A stretch of DNA of 64,000 nt from Sphingobacteriaceae bacterium (GTDB lineage: Bacteria; Bacteroidota; Bacteroidia; B-17B0; Aurantibacillaceae): contig JADJMM010000011.1 in NCBI GenBank assembly GCA_016709575.1, forward strand, positions 124,001-188,000, read 5' to 3'. Positions 9,709 through 19,458 of this stretch are shown here, in pieces. A program made the position numbers and the translations under genes. The notes beneath the pieces were generated by a model, which ran no database searches, was not told the DNA's origin, and worked only from the letters and a program-made list of their open reading frames with translations. The first letter of the stretch is position 1. Each line of letters begins with the position of its first letter.

Positions 9709-10179
9709 CTAAATATAATCTTTTAATACTTTTTCAATCCTTAATCCACCCGTGTGAATTTTATTGACATCGATAATAAATTTACCTTTTAACAAACGGC
9801 GGCCAATTAAAACAGGATAGCGCATATTTTCACGGTCGCTAAGTGAAAGTGTAGTACGAATTGTTTTTTTGCCGAGTTTAATACTTGTTTTAATGATGTA
9901 GCGTTCTTCCATTTCACCAAATGAATTCTTTATTTTCTTTTTGTAAAAATCAGAAAACTGATGCTCCTTTTTTGCCACTTCAGGATGTGTTGCGTCTAAT
10001 AATCTAAAACACAAAACATCTTTATTATTTATGCTTTTAAGTGAAATGTTGCTGCAGTGAATTGAGGAAGTATACGCACCTGTATCCATCTTCGCTTCAA
10101 TCGAAAATAAATTTAGTTCCGGAAAATCCACAAATTCCCGGCGGCCAATTAAACGCATTCTATTTTTTGATTCAGTCAC
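9709..10179 (-). CDS. RimB-like retropepsin-fold protein
   Basis: This 156-residue protein is of the COG4067 type, often named ATP-dependent zinc protease but with a retropepsin fold. The aspartic-protease-like motif MDTGAYTSS lies near residues 30-38, and the family ending YPVLIGRRLLKGKFIID is present. It begins at GTG 10179; an ATG at 10158 (MRLIGRREF) is an equally good start because family members begin close to that sequence. In Pseudomonas the comparable protein RimB is encoded with RimK and modulates it. Here the gene immediately precedes rimK. Whether it cleaves peptide bonds or only regulates the ligase cannot be read from sequence. Confidence 0.85.
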   Translation of the reverse strand: MTESKNRMRLIGRREFVDFPELNLFSIEAKMDTGAYTSSIHCSNISLKSINNKDVLCFRLLDATHPEVAKKEHQFSDFYKKKIKNSFGEMEERYIIKTSIKLGKKTIRTTLSLSDRENMRYPVLIGRRLLKGKFIIDVNKIHTGGLRIEKVLKDYI

Positions 10180-10191
10180 TTTATTAAAAGG

Positions 10192-11256
10192 TTAATTTAC
10201 AAAAAACTTATTAAAACGCGACACATTAACTTCTTCTAATAATGACTCGTTTGATTTAAAATAATTAACCAAGCGCTGAGCAAAATACGGAGCCAACATA
10301 ACCCCTTTAGTACCAAGTCCGTTAAATAGAAAAACGTTTTTATGTTTAGGGTGCTGCCCCATAACAGGTCGACGATCGATAACCGACGGCCTCACACCGG
10401 ATTCATGTTTTAGTATGGTATAATCCACCTGAGCTATTTTTTTGAATTTATCCTGTAATTCCTGAACAGCTGATTGAGACTGATTTTCGTTTAAATCTTC
10501 CCAATTATATGTAGCACCTAACTTATAGGTATTACTTTCTAACTGCATTAAAAATGCATTCTTATTAATGATGTTGGTACCGATTTTTACATTTTTGGTT
10601 TCAATGGTTAGCACTTCACCTTTTGCAGGTTTAAACGGAACGTAATTAAAATACGGATTGTTTTTTATCAAAAATCCCTCGGTAAACACGATTTTTTTAG
10701 CAGTAATATTTTTGTAAGAAATAGTTTCCGTAATATTTAAATCTTGATGGTTGAATTCTTCAGACAACATACTTTGCCTTTCAATTAAAAATAATTGAGT
10801 TGCTTTTAGAAATGTTTTTACGTCGAGGTTACCCGATTTTAAAACTTTAGAGTAACCAAATGCTGAGATTTTAATTCCCGCAAAATCATTGTCGTGATAA
10901 ACAGTTTTATCGAGATAATTTTCTACTTCGCTTGTAGCTTTTTTCTTCCACAAATCGGCTTCTTGTTGTTCTGAAAATAATTTTACAATGTGGCGTTCAG
11001 TAATTAACGGAATATGAAATTGCGTTTCGGCATTCTTGTAAAATGATAAAAGTTCTGGCAATAATTCATCAATCATCCAACTTTTAGTTAATCGCTTAAA
11101 AACAATTGGATTCCAAATGCCCGCTGCAATTCTTGAGCAGGAAGATAATTCAGGTTTATCAATTACCATTACAGTATAACCTGCATCAATAAGTTTTAGT
11201 GACAAAACGCTGCCTGCAAGTCCTTGTCCAACTACTATAAAATCAACATTTGTCAT
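10192..11256 (-). CDS. FAD-dependent oxidoreductase, DAO family
   Basis: This protein of about 354 residues has an N-terminal FAD-binding motif (DFIVVGQGLAGSVLSLKL), a conserved ARG/GIWNP-like segment (IAAGIWNPIVFKR), and a C-terminal DAO signature (SGVRPSVIDRRPVMGQ and LFNGLGTKGVMLAPYFA). The family oxidises amines, often glycine, sarcosine or D-amino acids. The frame extends to 11379, overlapping the upstream gene by about 100 nt, but ATG 11256 gives the FAD motif right after the start and is chosen. The stop lies 12 nt before the RimB-like gene, so it may share that operon. The substrate is unknown. Confidence 0.85.
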   Translation of the reverse strand: MTNVDFIVVGQGLAGSVLSLKLIDAGYTVMVIDKPELSSCSRIAAGIWNPIVFKRLTKSWMIDELLPELLSFYKNAETQFHIPLITERHIVKLFSEQQEADLWKKKATSEVENYLDKTVYHDNDFAGIKISAFGYSKVLKSGNLDVKTFLKATQLFLIERQSMLSEEFNHQDLNITETISYKNITAKKIVFTEGFLIKNNPYFNYVPFKPAKGEVLTIETKNVKIGTNIINKNAFLMQLESNTYKLGATYNWEDLNENQSQSAVQELQDKFKKIAQVDYTILKHESGVRPSVIDRRPVMGQHPKHKNVFLFNGLGTKGVMLAPYFAQRLVNYFKSNESLLEEVNVSRFNKFFVN

Positions 11257-11272
11257 TTGAGTTAGATACCCG

Positions 11273-11893
11273 TTATTTTTTCTTAGGCTTGTATCCTCTT
11301 TTTTCACCTCTGTAAGCTCCGGAAAAATAACAGATGATGCGGGCGCCGGCCATTCTTTGCAGCGCCGTGATATCAGCAAATAATTCTATACCTAAACCAA
11401 CATCATATTTTACTTTATATACAGCTTGCAAACAAATATAACCACCCAAAGCAGTATTAGAAGTTACTTTAAAAATGCCGGATGTATCGGTCGACCCTGT
11501 TACGAAATATGAATAAGACGGCCCAACAAAACCAGCCAGATTAAATAAATTTTTTTCGTATCGGTAACCATAACATAAATGGCCCTGAACATTTGTATTA
11601 CGAAGGAATTGGTCACCACTCATAAAAAAACCCGCCTGAAAATATTCTTTTTGTAAATGAAATTGAAAATCAACATTTATTACACTTTGAAGATCCTTTC
11701 TGATATCAGAGTAAGCCTTACCTGCTCCAAAAGTTAAATAGCTATTATATACGCGATAGCGTTTACCATCATATACAATCTCTTTCTTGCGGTTATACGG
11801 CAAAGTATCCTTCTGTGCTAAACAGTAAGAAAAACAAAACGTTAAAAATATGATGATGCACTTTTTCAATACTGCTAATTTACGTACAATCAA
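11273..11893 (-). CDS. Probable outer-membrane beta-barrel protein
   Basis: This is a 206-residue protein with an N-terminal hydrophobic export signal (CIIIFLTFCFSYCLAQ). It then has alternating hydrophobic stretches typical of a small beta-barrel (SYLTFGAGKAYSD, FQAGFFMSGDQF, LGGYICLQAVYKV, DVGLGIELFADI). The C-terminus is a basic tail rather than a terminal Phe. TTG 11893 or TTG 11869 could be the start; both leave the signal intact. It is transcribed toward the FAD oxidoreductase, 16 nt away, and divergently from the lipoprotein at 11923. No family name can be given. Confidence 0.65.
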   Translation of the reverse strand: MIVRKLAVLKKCIIIFLTFCFSYCLAQKDTLPYNRKKEIVYDGKRYRVYNSYLTFGAGKAYSDIRKDLQSVINVDFQFHLQKEYFQAGFFMSGDQFLRNTNVQGHLCYGYRYEKNLFNLAGFVGPSYSYFVTGSTDTSGIFKVTSNTALGGYICLQAVYKVKYDVGLGIELFADITALQRMAGARIICYFSGAYRGEKRGYKPKKK

Positions 11894-11906
11894 TTATATT
11901 TTGAGC

Positions 11907-11914
11907 TATATTTG
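11907..11914 (+). promoter_or_regulatory. -7 promoter element for the 11923 lipoprotein
   Basis: TATATTTG matches TAnnTTTG exactly. No clear -33 element lies 19 nt upstream. The GTG start at 11923 is only 8 nt beyond it, so the mRNA leader would be nearly absent unless another promoter is used. Confidence 0.45.
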
Positions 11915-11922
11915 TTGTAATT

Positions 11923-12435
11923 GTGAAGTTTCCCCTAAACATATTACTAATTGTTATCACTGCTTTATTCAGTTCTTGCGGTGGCGGTGCGCCTGATGCG
12001 GTTAAAGGGGCGGATATGGATTCAACCTCTAGCGCATTTAAATGGATTGAGGGTAAATATATTGTAATAAATGAGGGGGCGGGATTTTATTATGAAGAAT
12101 GGTTTAAGATTGATAATAACAATTATACAGGAACAGGTTACGCTTTAACGCTCGATTGTGTTGATACGGTTTTTAGTATGAAAATGCGTTTAATGCACGA
12201 AAAAGATAAAACCACTTTGTTTTACGATGTTAAAAATCAAAATGAAAACAAAGAAACTGAATTTACTTTAACGAAGGGCGAAAATAACGTTTATGTTTTC
12301 GAAAATCCGTTTCGTGATTTTCCTTCCATTATGCAATATAAAATTCTTGGTGATTCAGTAATAGAGGTTACCGAAAGAGGTTTTGCCAAAAATAAAGAAA
12401 AGGTAATCGAATACAGGGCTACCAAAATGAATTAG
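11923..12435 (+). CDS. Lipoprotein, possible DUF6265-like fold
   Basis: This 170-residue lipoprotein starts at GTG 11923 with a hydrophobic segment and the lipobox LFSSC, then a Gly-rich tether. The mature domain begins FKWIEGKY and contains YYEEWFKIDNNNYTGTGYAL, FYDVKNQN, FENPFRDFPSIMQY and ending VIEYRATKMN. This order (Trp-Leu/Ile-x-Gly, Glu-x-Trp, Gly-Thr-Gly, NPxxDFP) resembles the DUF6265 beta-barrel family, a weak assignment made by eye. The function is unknown. Its TAG stop overlaps the convergent stop of the large OMP gene by 4 nt. Confidence 0.7.
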   Translation: MKFPLNILLIVITALFSSCGGGAPDAVKGADMDSTSSAFKWIEGKYIVINEGAGFYYEEWFKIDNNNYTGTGYALTLDCVDTVFSMKMRLMHEKDKTTLFYDVKNQNENKETEFTLTKGENNVYVFENPFRDFPSIMQYKILGDSVIEVTERGFAKNKEKVIEYRATKMN

Positions 12436-15400
12436 AAAAACGCTCTCACCTGTGCCCCACCAATATGTACGATTTTTGAATTAGGAGATTTCCTTCCGTC
12501 GTAATTTATACTTACCTGAATATTCCCCGTTAAATTCCGTTGGTAACTAATAACCCAAGTATAATTATATCCGGGCTTTAAAGCGTTTAACATTTCATAA
12601 GCTACAGGCGAATTTTCTACATCATTATAAAGTATCGTTAAGAAATCGGCGCGTAAATTAAAGCTTCCTTTTTCCGATTGATTATATCGCATTTCTATCG
12701 CGTAATCATTAATTAAGGCTTTCTGAAAACCACCCTCACCTAAATTTTGCTTTTGTGTATATTTAAAAATAGCACTTAACCTAAAAGCAGTATTAGGCTG
12801 GAAACTTAACTTCTCCTCCATGTCATAAAATTCTATTTTATAATTCCGTGTGACAAAAAACTGAGAGGCATACGTTTTAAATCCGCCCGAATTATTGCTT
12901 AAAAAACTCCAGGCCTTTAAAAAGTTTAAACGGATTCTCACTTCATGCGAGAAATTATCACGCGAATCGAAACCATTTAATAATAATTTCTTGTTTTTAT
13001 TATTCAAGAAAGTATAATCCATACCAAAAAAGGTGGCCGACTGGTTAAAAAATAAACTCTGCCGCAAAGCGTAATTGGTTGATAAAAGCGAAGTGTCACT
13101 TACACTACTCGAAAAGAAATCATAATTAAAGAACTGTCCGTTATCATAAGTTTTATTGTCAACCCGATAAACAGATTGAGTGGCGAACCGTGAAATAAAT
13201 TTTGTAAAGCCTCCACTTGTCTCTTTTAAAAAAACACTTGGCCGCAGGTTAAACGAAAAACTCAATTGATTCTGTAACACTTTTACATATTGATTGGTTG
13301 GTGTATAAACCCGAATGTACTTTGCCTGATCGCCGTATTGCGCCGTTTCAAATTCGTTTAATTCTTTAATAGCATTTCCGTTGTAATCATTCCAGGCATA
13401 TTGCCCTTGCCCCGCCGCAACTTCTATATAGTAAAATTCTTTTTTATTTTCCAAACCATAACCGGTCTCGTAGAATAAAGTGGCCGAAATAAATCCTTTT
13501 ATTAAACGCGGACTATACTCTAAACGGCTTAATAAAGTATTATCCGGTTTTAAAGAAGTACCAACAATATTTTTCAAATGCAATTCACGATAAGTAAAAT
13601 AAAAAGTGATGGGATGGTTTCTTAGGCTGTAAATTCCTAATTGCATACCAATGTTTTGAGCGTAAGTGCTATCCTTAATTTCTTTACCGTAAGCTTGTTT
13701 GTCTCTTCGTTCGCGGTAAAATAGTTTTATTTTGTTTTTTGTAGAATCTGTATTTGAAATACTTGCTTCCCAATCCCAAAACTGATAGGTCCGCGGCATG
13801 ATGGTATTTGTGAGAGATGATTTAAAAATATTATTTTCAAATTCGTCACTTAAAGTTAATCGTACCTTGCCAAGTCCTTGCGATATTAAACTTTTGTGGC
13901 GGTAAAATTCTGTATTGATTGGATTATTATTTGTTGTTAAATAAGAACCGTTGTAATCAGAAATAAATTTTCCTTTTGTATAACGTGCTCCTAATTGTTG
14001 CTTATAGCCTTCAAAAAAACTTCCTTCCTGAAAGGTATTAAAGCCATACATTAAGCGGTAACGGTTTGCTTTTTCAATTCCACCTCCACTGAACCTATAT
14101 GCTGATCGGTATTTATTGCATCTACATAAGGCCTGTTCCAATCACGTTGAAATTCAATTGAACGAAACCGCTCCACTTGTGTAAAATTTTGTTGCAGGTA
14201 TTCGTAATTCAAATTATAAATCATTTTTACAGGCACTTTATCATTCGTATCTTTCTGTAAATAACTTTTATTCAAACTTTTTAATTTGTAACCGTACCCT
14301 TGATCGTTATAACTATCATGCGGACTGAACGTATTAATATCATTCTTAGTAAACACACCTTCCATAACTAAATTATGATTAGCGTTAAAAGTGTACTCGA
14401 AACCACCGGTTGCCATTTGATGTTGCTTTGGTGTCACTAATGGAATTAGGGGTTCGTAATTTCCTTGTGGCACACCCGCAATTGGCGCTACCCATTTATA
14501 AACTTTTCCATTCGCAGTTGATGTTATCTGAATATAATTTCCTTTTAAGGCACCAACAATTGAAAAGCGGACACGGTATTTTGCGCTGTCGGATTTGTTG
14601 AATACACAAAAATACCAGGGTACAATACAGAACTTACAGTTGTATCTTTCTTCCAATAAAAAACTTCAGAATCATTAAATGAAGCTAACTCTGCTCCTGA
14701 ATAAACAGCTTTGCTTAAAGTATCTCCAATATCAAACATTACTTTCTTTTGATCTTGCGTTAAAACTTGTTGCAGTGACCGGTTTTTATTATCCTGCTCA
14801 CTAAAAACATTTCCAAAAATTTTCAATCTACCTATCTCTACCTCCTCACCAAAAAAAGCTAATGACCTGCCGTAATTTCTTTCTGCGTATTGAAACTCCG
14901 CCGTAATACGCTTGTCTTTTGTGATAATTTGCTTGGCCGTAAATGTTAATTCAGCTGTGTTATAATCAATTATATAATCGTTTTCTTGTCCGCGTTGCAA
15001 TAATTTTCCATCCAAATAAATTTTTTCTGTACCAGATAAAACAATAATGAATGGTTCGTTGTTCGCACCTGTTAATCGGTACGGGCCTTGATTATTTTCT
15101 GTCCCTATGATTATATTTCGTGCAAATTTTCCTTTCGATACAGCGCCAGCCACTTGTGTTTTAAAGGTGATGGCTTTTTTTCCGGCACTGTCTTTATAAG
15201 TGTTAGAAATATAAGCTCCTTGCGCACGTTTATAAAAATTCATGAAGTATGAATTGGAGGGGCGCGACAGTTGATAATCACCCACAATTAATTTTGTATT
15301 GTAATTTGAAAGTTGAATAAATACTTTATCAAACTCTTGCAATTGTGCTGTTGTTCCATCTGCCTGAAAAGGAATATTATTATCGGTAGCAGCCATTACC

Positions 15401-15915
15401 ATATCAATTTCGGGAGTTAATTTTCCACTCACTTGCAAATTTAAATTTGAGTTCACAACCACATCCTGATTATTTCCGAATGTAATTCCTCTGCTGATAC
15501 TTCCATTCTTATTCAAACCATCGTTCATAAATAAACTATTTGAATTAGGCGGCTCGTTAAAAGAAATTGAAAACGGATTGTTCGGTCGCGATAAATCTTT
15601 TGTAATCATCGCAGGATCTTTATGAAAATAATTTTTCTCTAAATTATACGGGAGGGTTTTATAACTTATCACTAAACCGTCAGGTCGCGGACTTCCTTTT
15701 TCAAAAATAATAGCATGGCGCCTATAATCAACTTTATATTTAACCGTGCTGTCGTTTACATTAATACTTCCCGGAACCAAGCTTAGCGAATCCAGATAAA
15801 TGGTGTCGTTTGTAGTAATAAATAATTTTGTTTTTTGAGATTGGTTTAATTGCGAAAACGCAGCTCCTGTTATAAAACAGAAAACAATAAGAAGCAGCCG
15901 TTGTTTAGTTTTCAC
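12432..15915 (-). CDS. Large outer-membrane protein of unknown function, frameshifted
   Basis: From a signal peptide at 15915 (cleaved after AAFSQ) the first frame gives 456 residues, the second about 170 and the third about 540. Each change is repaired by one added base, near 14593-14597 and in a T5 run at 14070-14074. The joined product is about 1161 residues. The N-terminal part has SRGITFGNNQDVVVNSNLNL, a beta-rich segment with PEIDMVMAATDNNIP and KLIVGDYQLSRP, then a domain with DYIIDYNTAELTF. The rest alternates aromatic and polar residues as a large barrel would and ends VRAFF, an outer-membrane C-terminus. Similar proteins are widespread in Bacteroidota, but I know no function. Its promoter must lie in the 140-bp gap shared with xth. 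Confidence 0.75.
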
Positions 15916-16007
15916 AAAAAAATATAGGTTTTTAAAGATATAAAATCCCTGTTAACACAGCAGAGAGTATTCTATTGTAAAACGGAAAAAAGTCTTTATA
16001 AATTGTG

Positions 16008-16038
16008 TTTGTGAGCCCATATTAAATTGATACTTTAG
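16008..16038 (+). promoter_or_regulatory. Promoter for xth
   Basis: TTTG (16008-16011), exactly 19 nt, then TACTTTAG (16031-16038), one base off the TAnnTTTG consensus. The ATG follows 18 nt later. Confidence 0.6.
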
Positions 16039-16055
16039 AGCCAAATTGATTAAAT

Positions 16056-16823
16056 ATGCCTCGGATTATTACTTATAATGTTAATGGAATACGTGCTGCC
16101 ATGGGTAAAGGATTAATTGACTGGATGCGCGCTGCAGACCCTGATATTTTATGCGTTCAAGAGATAAAAGCATCTCCCGAACAAGTTGGCGTTTTTGAAT
16201 TTGAGGAGTTGGGTTATCATCATTATTGGTATCCCGCTCAAAAAAAGGGATATAGCGGTGTTGCCATTTTTTCGAAGCAAAAACCCGACAAAGTAGAATA
16301 CGGTTGTGGTATTCCTGAATACGATTTTGAAGGGAGATTTATTAGGGCCGATTACGGAGACACCTCGGTAATTAGCGTTTATCACCCCAGCGGAAGTAGT
16401 GGCGACGAGCGACAAGCCTTCAAGATGAAGTGGTTAAGTGATTTTCAAAATTACATTAAGGATTTAGAAAAAGAACGACCGAAACTCATTGTTTCGGGTG
16501 ATTATAATATTTGTCACAAAGCCATTGATATTCATAACCCCATTTCAAATGCTAAAACCTCAGGTTTTTTGCCTGAAGAGAGGGAATGGATGGAGCAATT
16601 TATACAATCAGGGTTTGTTGATACATTCAGACATTTCAATAAAGAACCGCATCAGTACAGTTGGTGGAGTTATCGCGCAGGATCGAGGGCGAAAAATTTG
16701 GGATGGCGGATTGATTATAACATGGTTACCAAAAACCTTGAAAACCAACTCAAACGCTCAGTAATTCTGCCAGAAGCAATGCATAGCGACCATTGTCCTG
16801 TAATGCTAGAAATTGACTTTTAA
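16056..16823 (+). CDS. xth: Exodeoxyribonuclease III
   Basis: This 255-residue enzyme is of the exonuclease III/AP endonuclease family, which cleaves DNA 5' of abasic sites and trims 3' ends. Motifs in order: ITYNVNGIRAA, VQEIKAS with metal Glu36, GYSGVAIFSK, ISVYHPSGS, VSGDYNICHKAIDIHNP with the catalytic Asp/Asn, WRIDYNMV, and the terminal HSDHCPVMLEI with the catalytic Asp-His. The length is normal. It is monocistronic, with its own promoter, and lies back to back with the large OMP gene. Confidence 0.94.
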   Translation: MPRIITYNVNGIRAAMGKGLIDWMRAADPDILCVQEIKASPEQVGVFEFEELGYHHYWYPAQKKGYSGVAIFSKQKPDKVEYGCGIPEYDFEGRFIRADYGDTSVISVYHPSGSSGDERQAFKMKWLSDFQNYIKDLEKERPKLIVSGDYNICHKAIDIHNPISNAKTSGFLPEEREWMEQFIQSGFVDTFRHFNKEPHQYSWWSYRAGSRAKNLGWRIDYNMVTKNLENQLKRSVILPEAMHSDHCPVMLEIDF

Positions 16824-16872
16824 AGAGGGTCTGCCCCTAAATGGGGGAAATATGAAATTATTACCAAAAAAA

Positions 16873-16903
16873 TTAGTTTTTTTTACTTAAAAGATTAATT
16901 TTG
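16873..16903 (+). promoter_or_regulatory. Promoter for the OppA-like gene
   Basis: TTAG (16873-16876), 19 nt, TAATTTTG (16896-16903). The -7 box is a perfect TAnnTTTG. It overlaps an upstream GTG in the same frame, which supports ATG 16933 as the true start. Confidence 0.6.
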
Positions 16904-16932
16904 TGGGGTATAACAGACTTATTTTTAGCTCT

Positions 16933-18695
16933 ATGAATAAATATTTTGGCGCAGTAATAATTCCAATTTTGGCTTTGGGGCTTTTTAGCTCTTGTGGTGG
17001 TGATGATAATAAAGATCATGGCGGATCAGAAGCAAAAGGTGGAATTTATTTAGGTGGCGTAGCTCGCCTAAACGAAGTGGAAAACATTAAAAGTCTTTTC
17101 CCTATTTCTATTAACGATCAAGTGAGTTTTCACTTAGGCGCTCAGGTATATGAGGGTTATTAAAATTTAATCAAACCGATTTAAGTTTAATGCCTGCATT
17201 AGCTACTCGTTGGGATATCAGCGCAGATCAAACCGAATACACTTTTCACTTACGTCAAGGCGTGTTGTTTCACGATGATCCTTGTTTCCCTGATGGAAAA
17301 GGAAGAGCTGTAACTGCAAACGATTTCAAGTTTTGTTTAGATAAGCTTTGTGTTTCAGATCCAACCAATAACTTATTTGATTATACTTTTAAAGATCGCG
17401 TATCAGGTGCAAACGAATCTTTCGAAGCATCAAAAACAGGCAAAAAAATTGGTTGTTCAGGTGTTAAAGTAATTAACGACTCTACACTTTCTATTAAACT
17501 ATATCATTCTGATCCAAGCTTCATGAATATTTTAGCGATGCCTTGTGTTTATGTTTATCCACAAGAGGCTTTTGCAAAATACGGAGCTGATATGCGCACT
17601 AAAACTGTTGGTACCGGTCCTTTCGCTATTGAAACTGTAAAAGAAGGTGAAGTTATTATCATGAAGAAAAATCCTAACTATTGGGGTGTTGATGTTCATG
17701 GAAATAAATTACCTTATTTAGATGGTATTAAGTGGACGTTCATCCGCGAAAAACAATCTGAAGTATTAGAATTTAAACGTGGTAACTTAGATATGATTTA
17801 CCGTATTCCTGTTGCTATGTTCCATGAATTAATGGGAGATTTAGAACACGCGAAAGAACGTAAATCAGAATTTAATATTTTAAACTCTGTTGCTTTAAAT
17901 ACTAACTATTACGGATTCAATTGCAAGAGCCCAATCTTCTCTAAAAAAGAAGTTCGTCAGGCATTTAACTACGCAATCGACCGTCAGAAAATTGCTGACT
18001 TCACATTACAAGGTGAAGTTAATCCTGCAAACTACGGTATCGTTCCATATAGCGATGCTTTCGAAAAAGCAGGTTACAATTATAAGGAAGTTGGTGGTTA
18101 TAGCTACGACCCTGCAAAAGCAAAAGAATTAATGAAACAAGCAGGTTATCCTGACGGAAAAGGTTTCCCGAAATTAGTTCTTGAAATTAATGGTGGTGGT
18201 GGTGACCGTAATATTTTAGCAGCTGAAGTAGTTCAGAAAATGCTAAAAGAAAATATTAATGTTGATTTTGAAATTAACACAGTGCCTTTCGCTGAACATA
18301 TTGAAAACGTACAAACTTCAAAAATTGATTTCTTCCGCTATGGTTGGACTGCCGATTATCCGGATCCTGAAACATTCCTTGCTAATTTCTACGGTAAAAA
18401 CGTGCCGGCTACTTTACAGGAAAAATCTTACACTAACTTCTCTCGTTATACTAATCCTCGTTTCGATTCATTATATATGGCAGCACGCTTTATAATGGAT
18501 GGTCCTAAACGTTTTGAAATGTTATCTCAGGCAGAAAAAATCCTAGTAGAAGACGCTCCTATCATGGCGATCTATTACGATGAGAACTTCCGTTTAGAGC
18601 ATTTAAACGTTCGTAATTTACCTGAGAACTCGATGAATTTTATGGATTTAACAACTACTTACCTTATCCCTGCCGATAAGATGAAGAAGAAGTAA
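16933..18695 (+). CDS. OppA-like peptide/solute-binding lipoprotein, frameshifted
   Basis: From ATG 16933 the product has a lipoprotein signal ending in the lipobox LFSSC, then the start of an SBP_bac_5 domain (FHLGAQVYEG). A frame break at about 17157-17160 is repaired by one added T, giving YEGLLKFNQTDLSLMPALA and then a complete domain: FHLRQGVLFHDDP, TANDFKF, GTGPFAIE, NYWGVDVHG, VRQAFNYAIDR and GWTADYPDPETFL. The total is about 587 residues. The family binds oligopeptides or similar solutes for ABC import, but no permease or ATPase genes lie beside it, so it may serve a distant transporter or have another role. The stop codon lies inside a 23-nt hairpin element, and a terminator follows. 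Confidence 0.87.
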
Positions 18696-18714
18696 CTTCG
18701 ACAAGCTCAGTTAC
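18692..18714. repeat. 23-nt hairpin element, copy A
   Basis: Arms GTAACT (18692-18697) and AGTTAC (18709-18714) pair perfectly around the core TCGACAAGCTC. The left arm contains the TAA stop of the OppA-like gene. See the cluster at 38316-38567 for the family. Confidence 0.75.
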
Positions 18715-18725
18715 CGATAATTTTT

Positions 18726-18757
18726 AAAAACCCTTCCGCAAAATGGAAGGGTTTTTT
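18726..18757 (+). terminator. Rho-independent terminator
   Basis: AAACCCTTCC and GGAAGGGTTT pair around GCAAAAT, and a T run follows. It ends the OppA-like transcript just before ispD. Confidence 0.85.
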
Positions 18758-18786
18758 ATTTTTATATCCTTAACTTTATAAGGTAA

Positions 18787-19458
18787 ATGCCAAACCAGGA
18801 GTATATAATTATTGTTGCAGGAGGAAGCGGAAAACGCATTAAAGGAAATATCCCTAAACAGTTTATTGAAGTTAATGGGAAGCCTCTAATAGTTTATACA
18901 ATTGAAAAATTTCTTGGCTACAATCCCGAAATCAATATGTGTGTTGTTGTGCACAAAGATTATTTACAGCACTTAAATGATTTACTAAAAAAATATTTTC
19001 CCAACAAAAATATTGCAACAACCATTGGTGGTGATACAAGATTTAATTCCGTTAAAAATGGTTTAGCACTCGTTGATGAAAATTTTTCGGTTGTCGGGAT
19101 ACATGATGCTGCGCGACCAATGGTAAGTGTTGATACTATTAAACGTTGTTTTGAAACTGCTTCACAAAAAGGAAATGCAATTCCAGTAGTGGATGTTAAC
19201 GAGAGTATTCGCGTAATTGAAAACAATAGTAACAAAGCCGTTAACCGAACTAATTATAAAGTCATTCAAACCCCACAATGTTTTAATACGAACGCTATTA
19301 AAAAAGCATTTGAACAAGATTATAGTTCTCTATTTACCGATGATGCCAGTGTATTAGAAAAAACCGGTGAGAAAATTATTTTAGTAGAAGGAAATACCGA
19401 GAATATAAAAATCACACACGATACAGATTTGATTTTAGCACAACACCTGTTAAAATGA
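18787..19458 (+). CDS. ispD: 2-C-methyl-D-erythritol 4-phosphate cytidylyltransferase
   Basis: This 223-residue enzyme makes CDP-ME from MEP and CTP in the non-mevalonate isoprenoid pathway. Signatures are VAGGSGKRIKGNIPKQF (nucleotide loop), VGIHDAARPMV, NRTNYKVIQTPQCF, LFTDDASVLE and GNTENIKITHDTDL. The length is typical, with no fused IspF. It starts 30 nt after a strong terminator; a weak -7-like box (TAACTTTA, 18771-18778) lies upstream. Its TGA overlaps the polX start by 4 nt, so the two are translationally coupled. Confidence 0.95.
   Translation: MPNQEYIIIVAGGSGKRIKGNIPKQFIEVNGKPLIVYTIEKFLGYNPEINMCVVVHKDYLQHLNDLLKKYFPNKNIATTIGGDTRFNSVKNGLALVDENFSVVGIHDAARPMVSVDTIKRCFETASQKGNAIPVVDVNESIRVIENNSNKAVNRTNYKVIQTPQCFNTNAIKKAFEQDYSSLFTDDASVLEKTGEKIILVEGNTENIKITHDTDLILAQHLLK

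Noticed and set aside
11379..11379. Upstream start for the FAD oxidoreductase
   Set aside because: It would overlap the previous gene by about 100 nt and place 41 unrelated residues before the FAD motif.
16830..16846. GCCCCTAAATGGGGG as a terminator after xth
   Set aside because: Short stem with no T run; followed by AAATATG.
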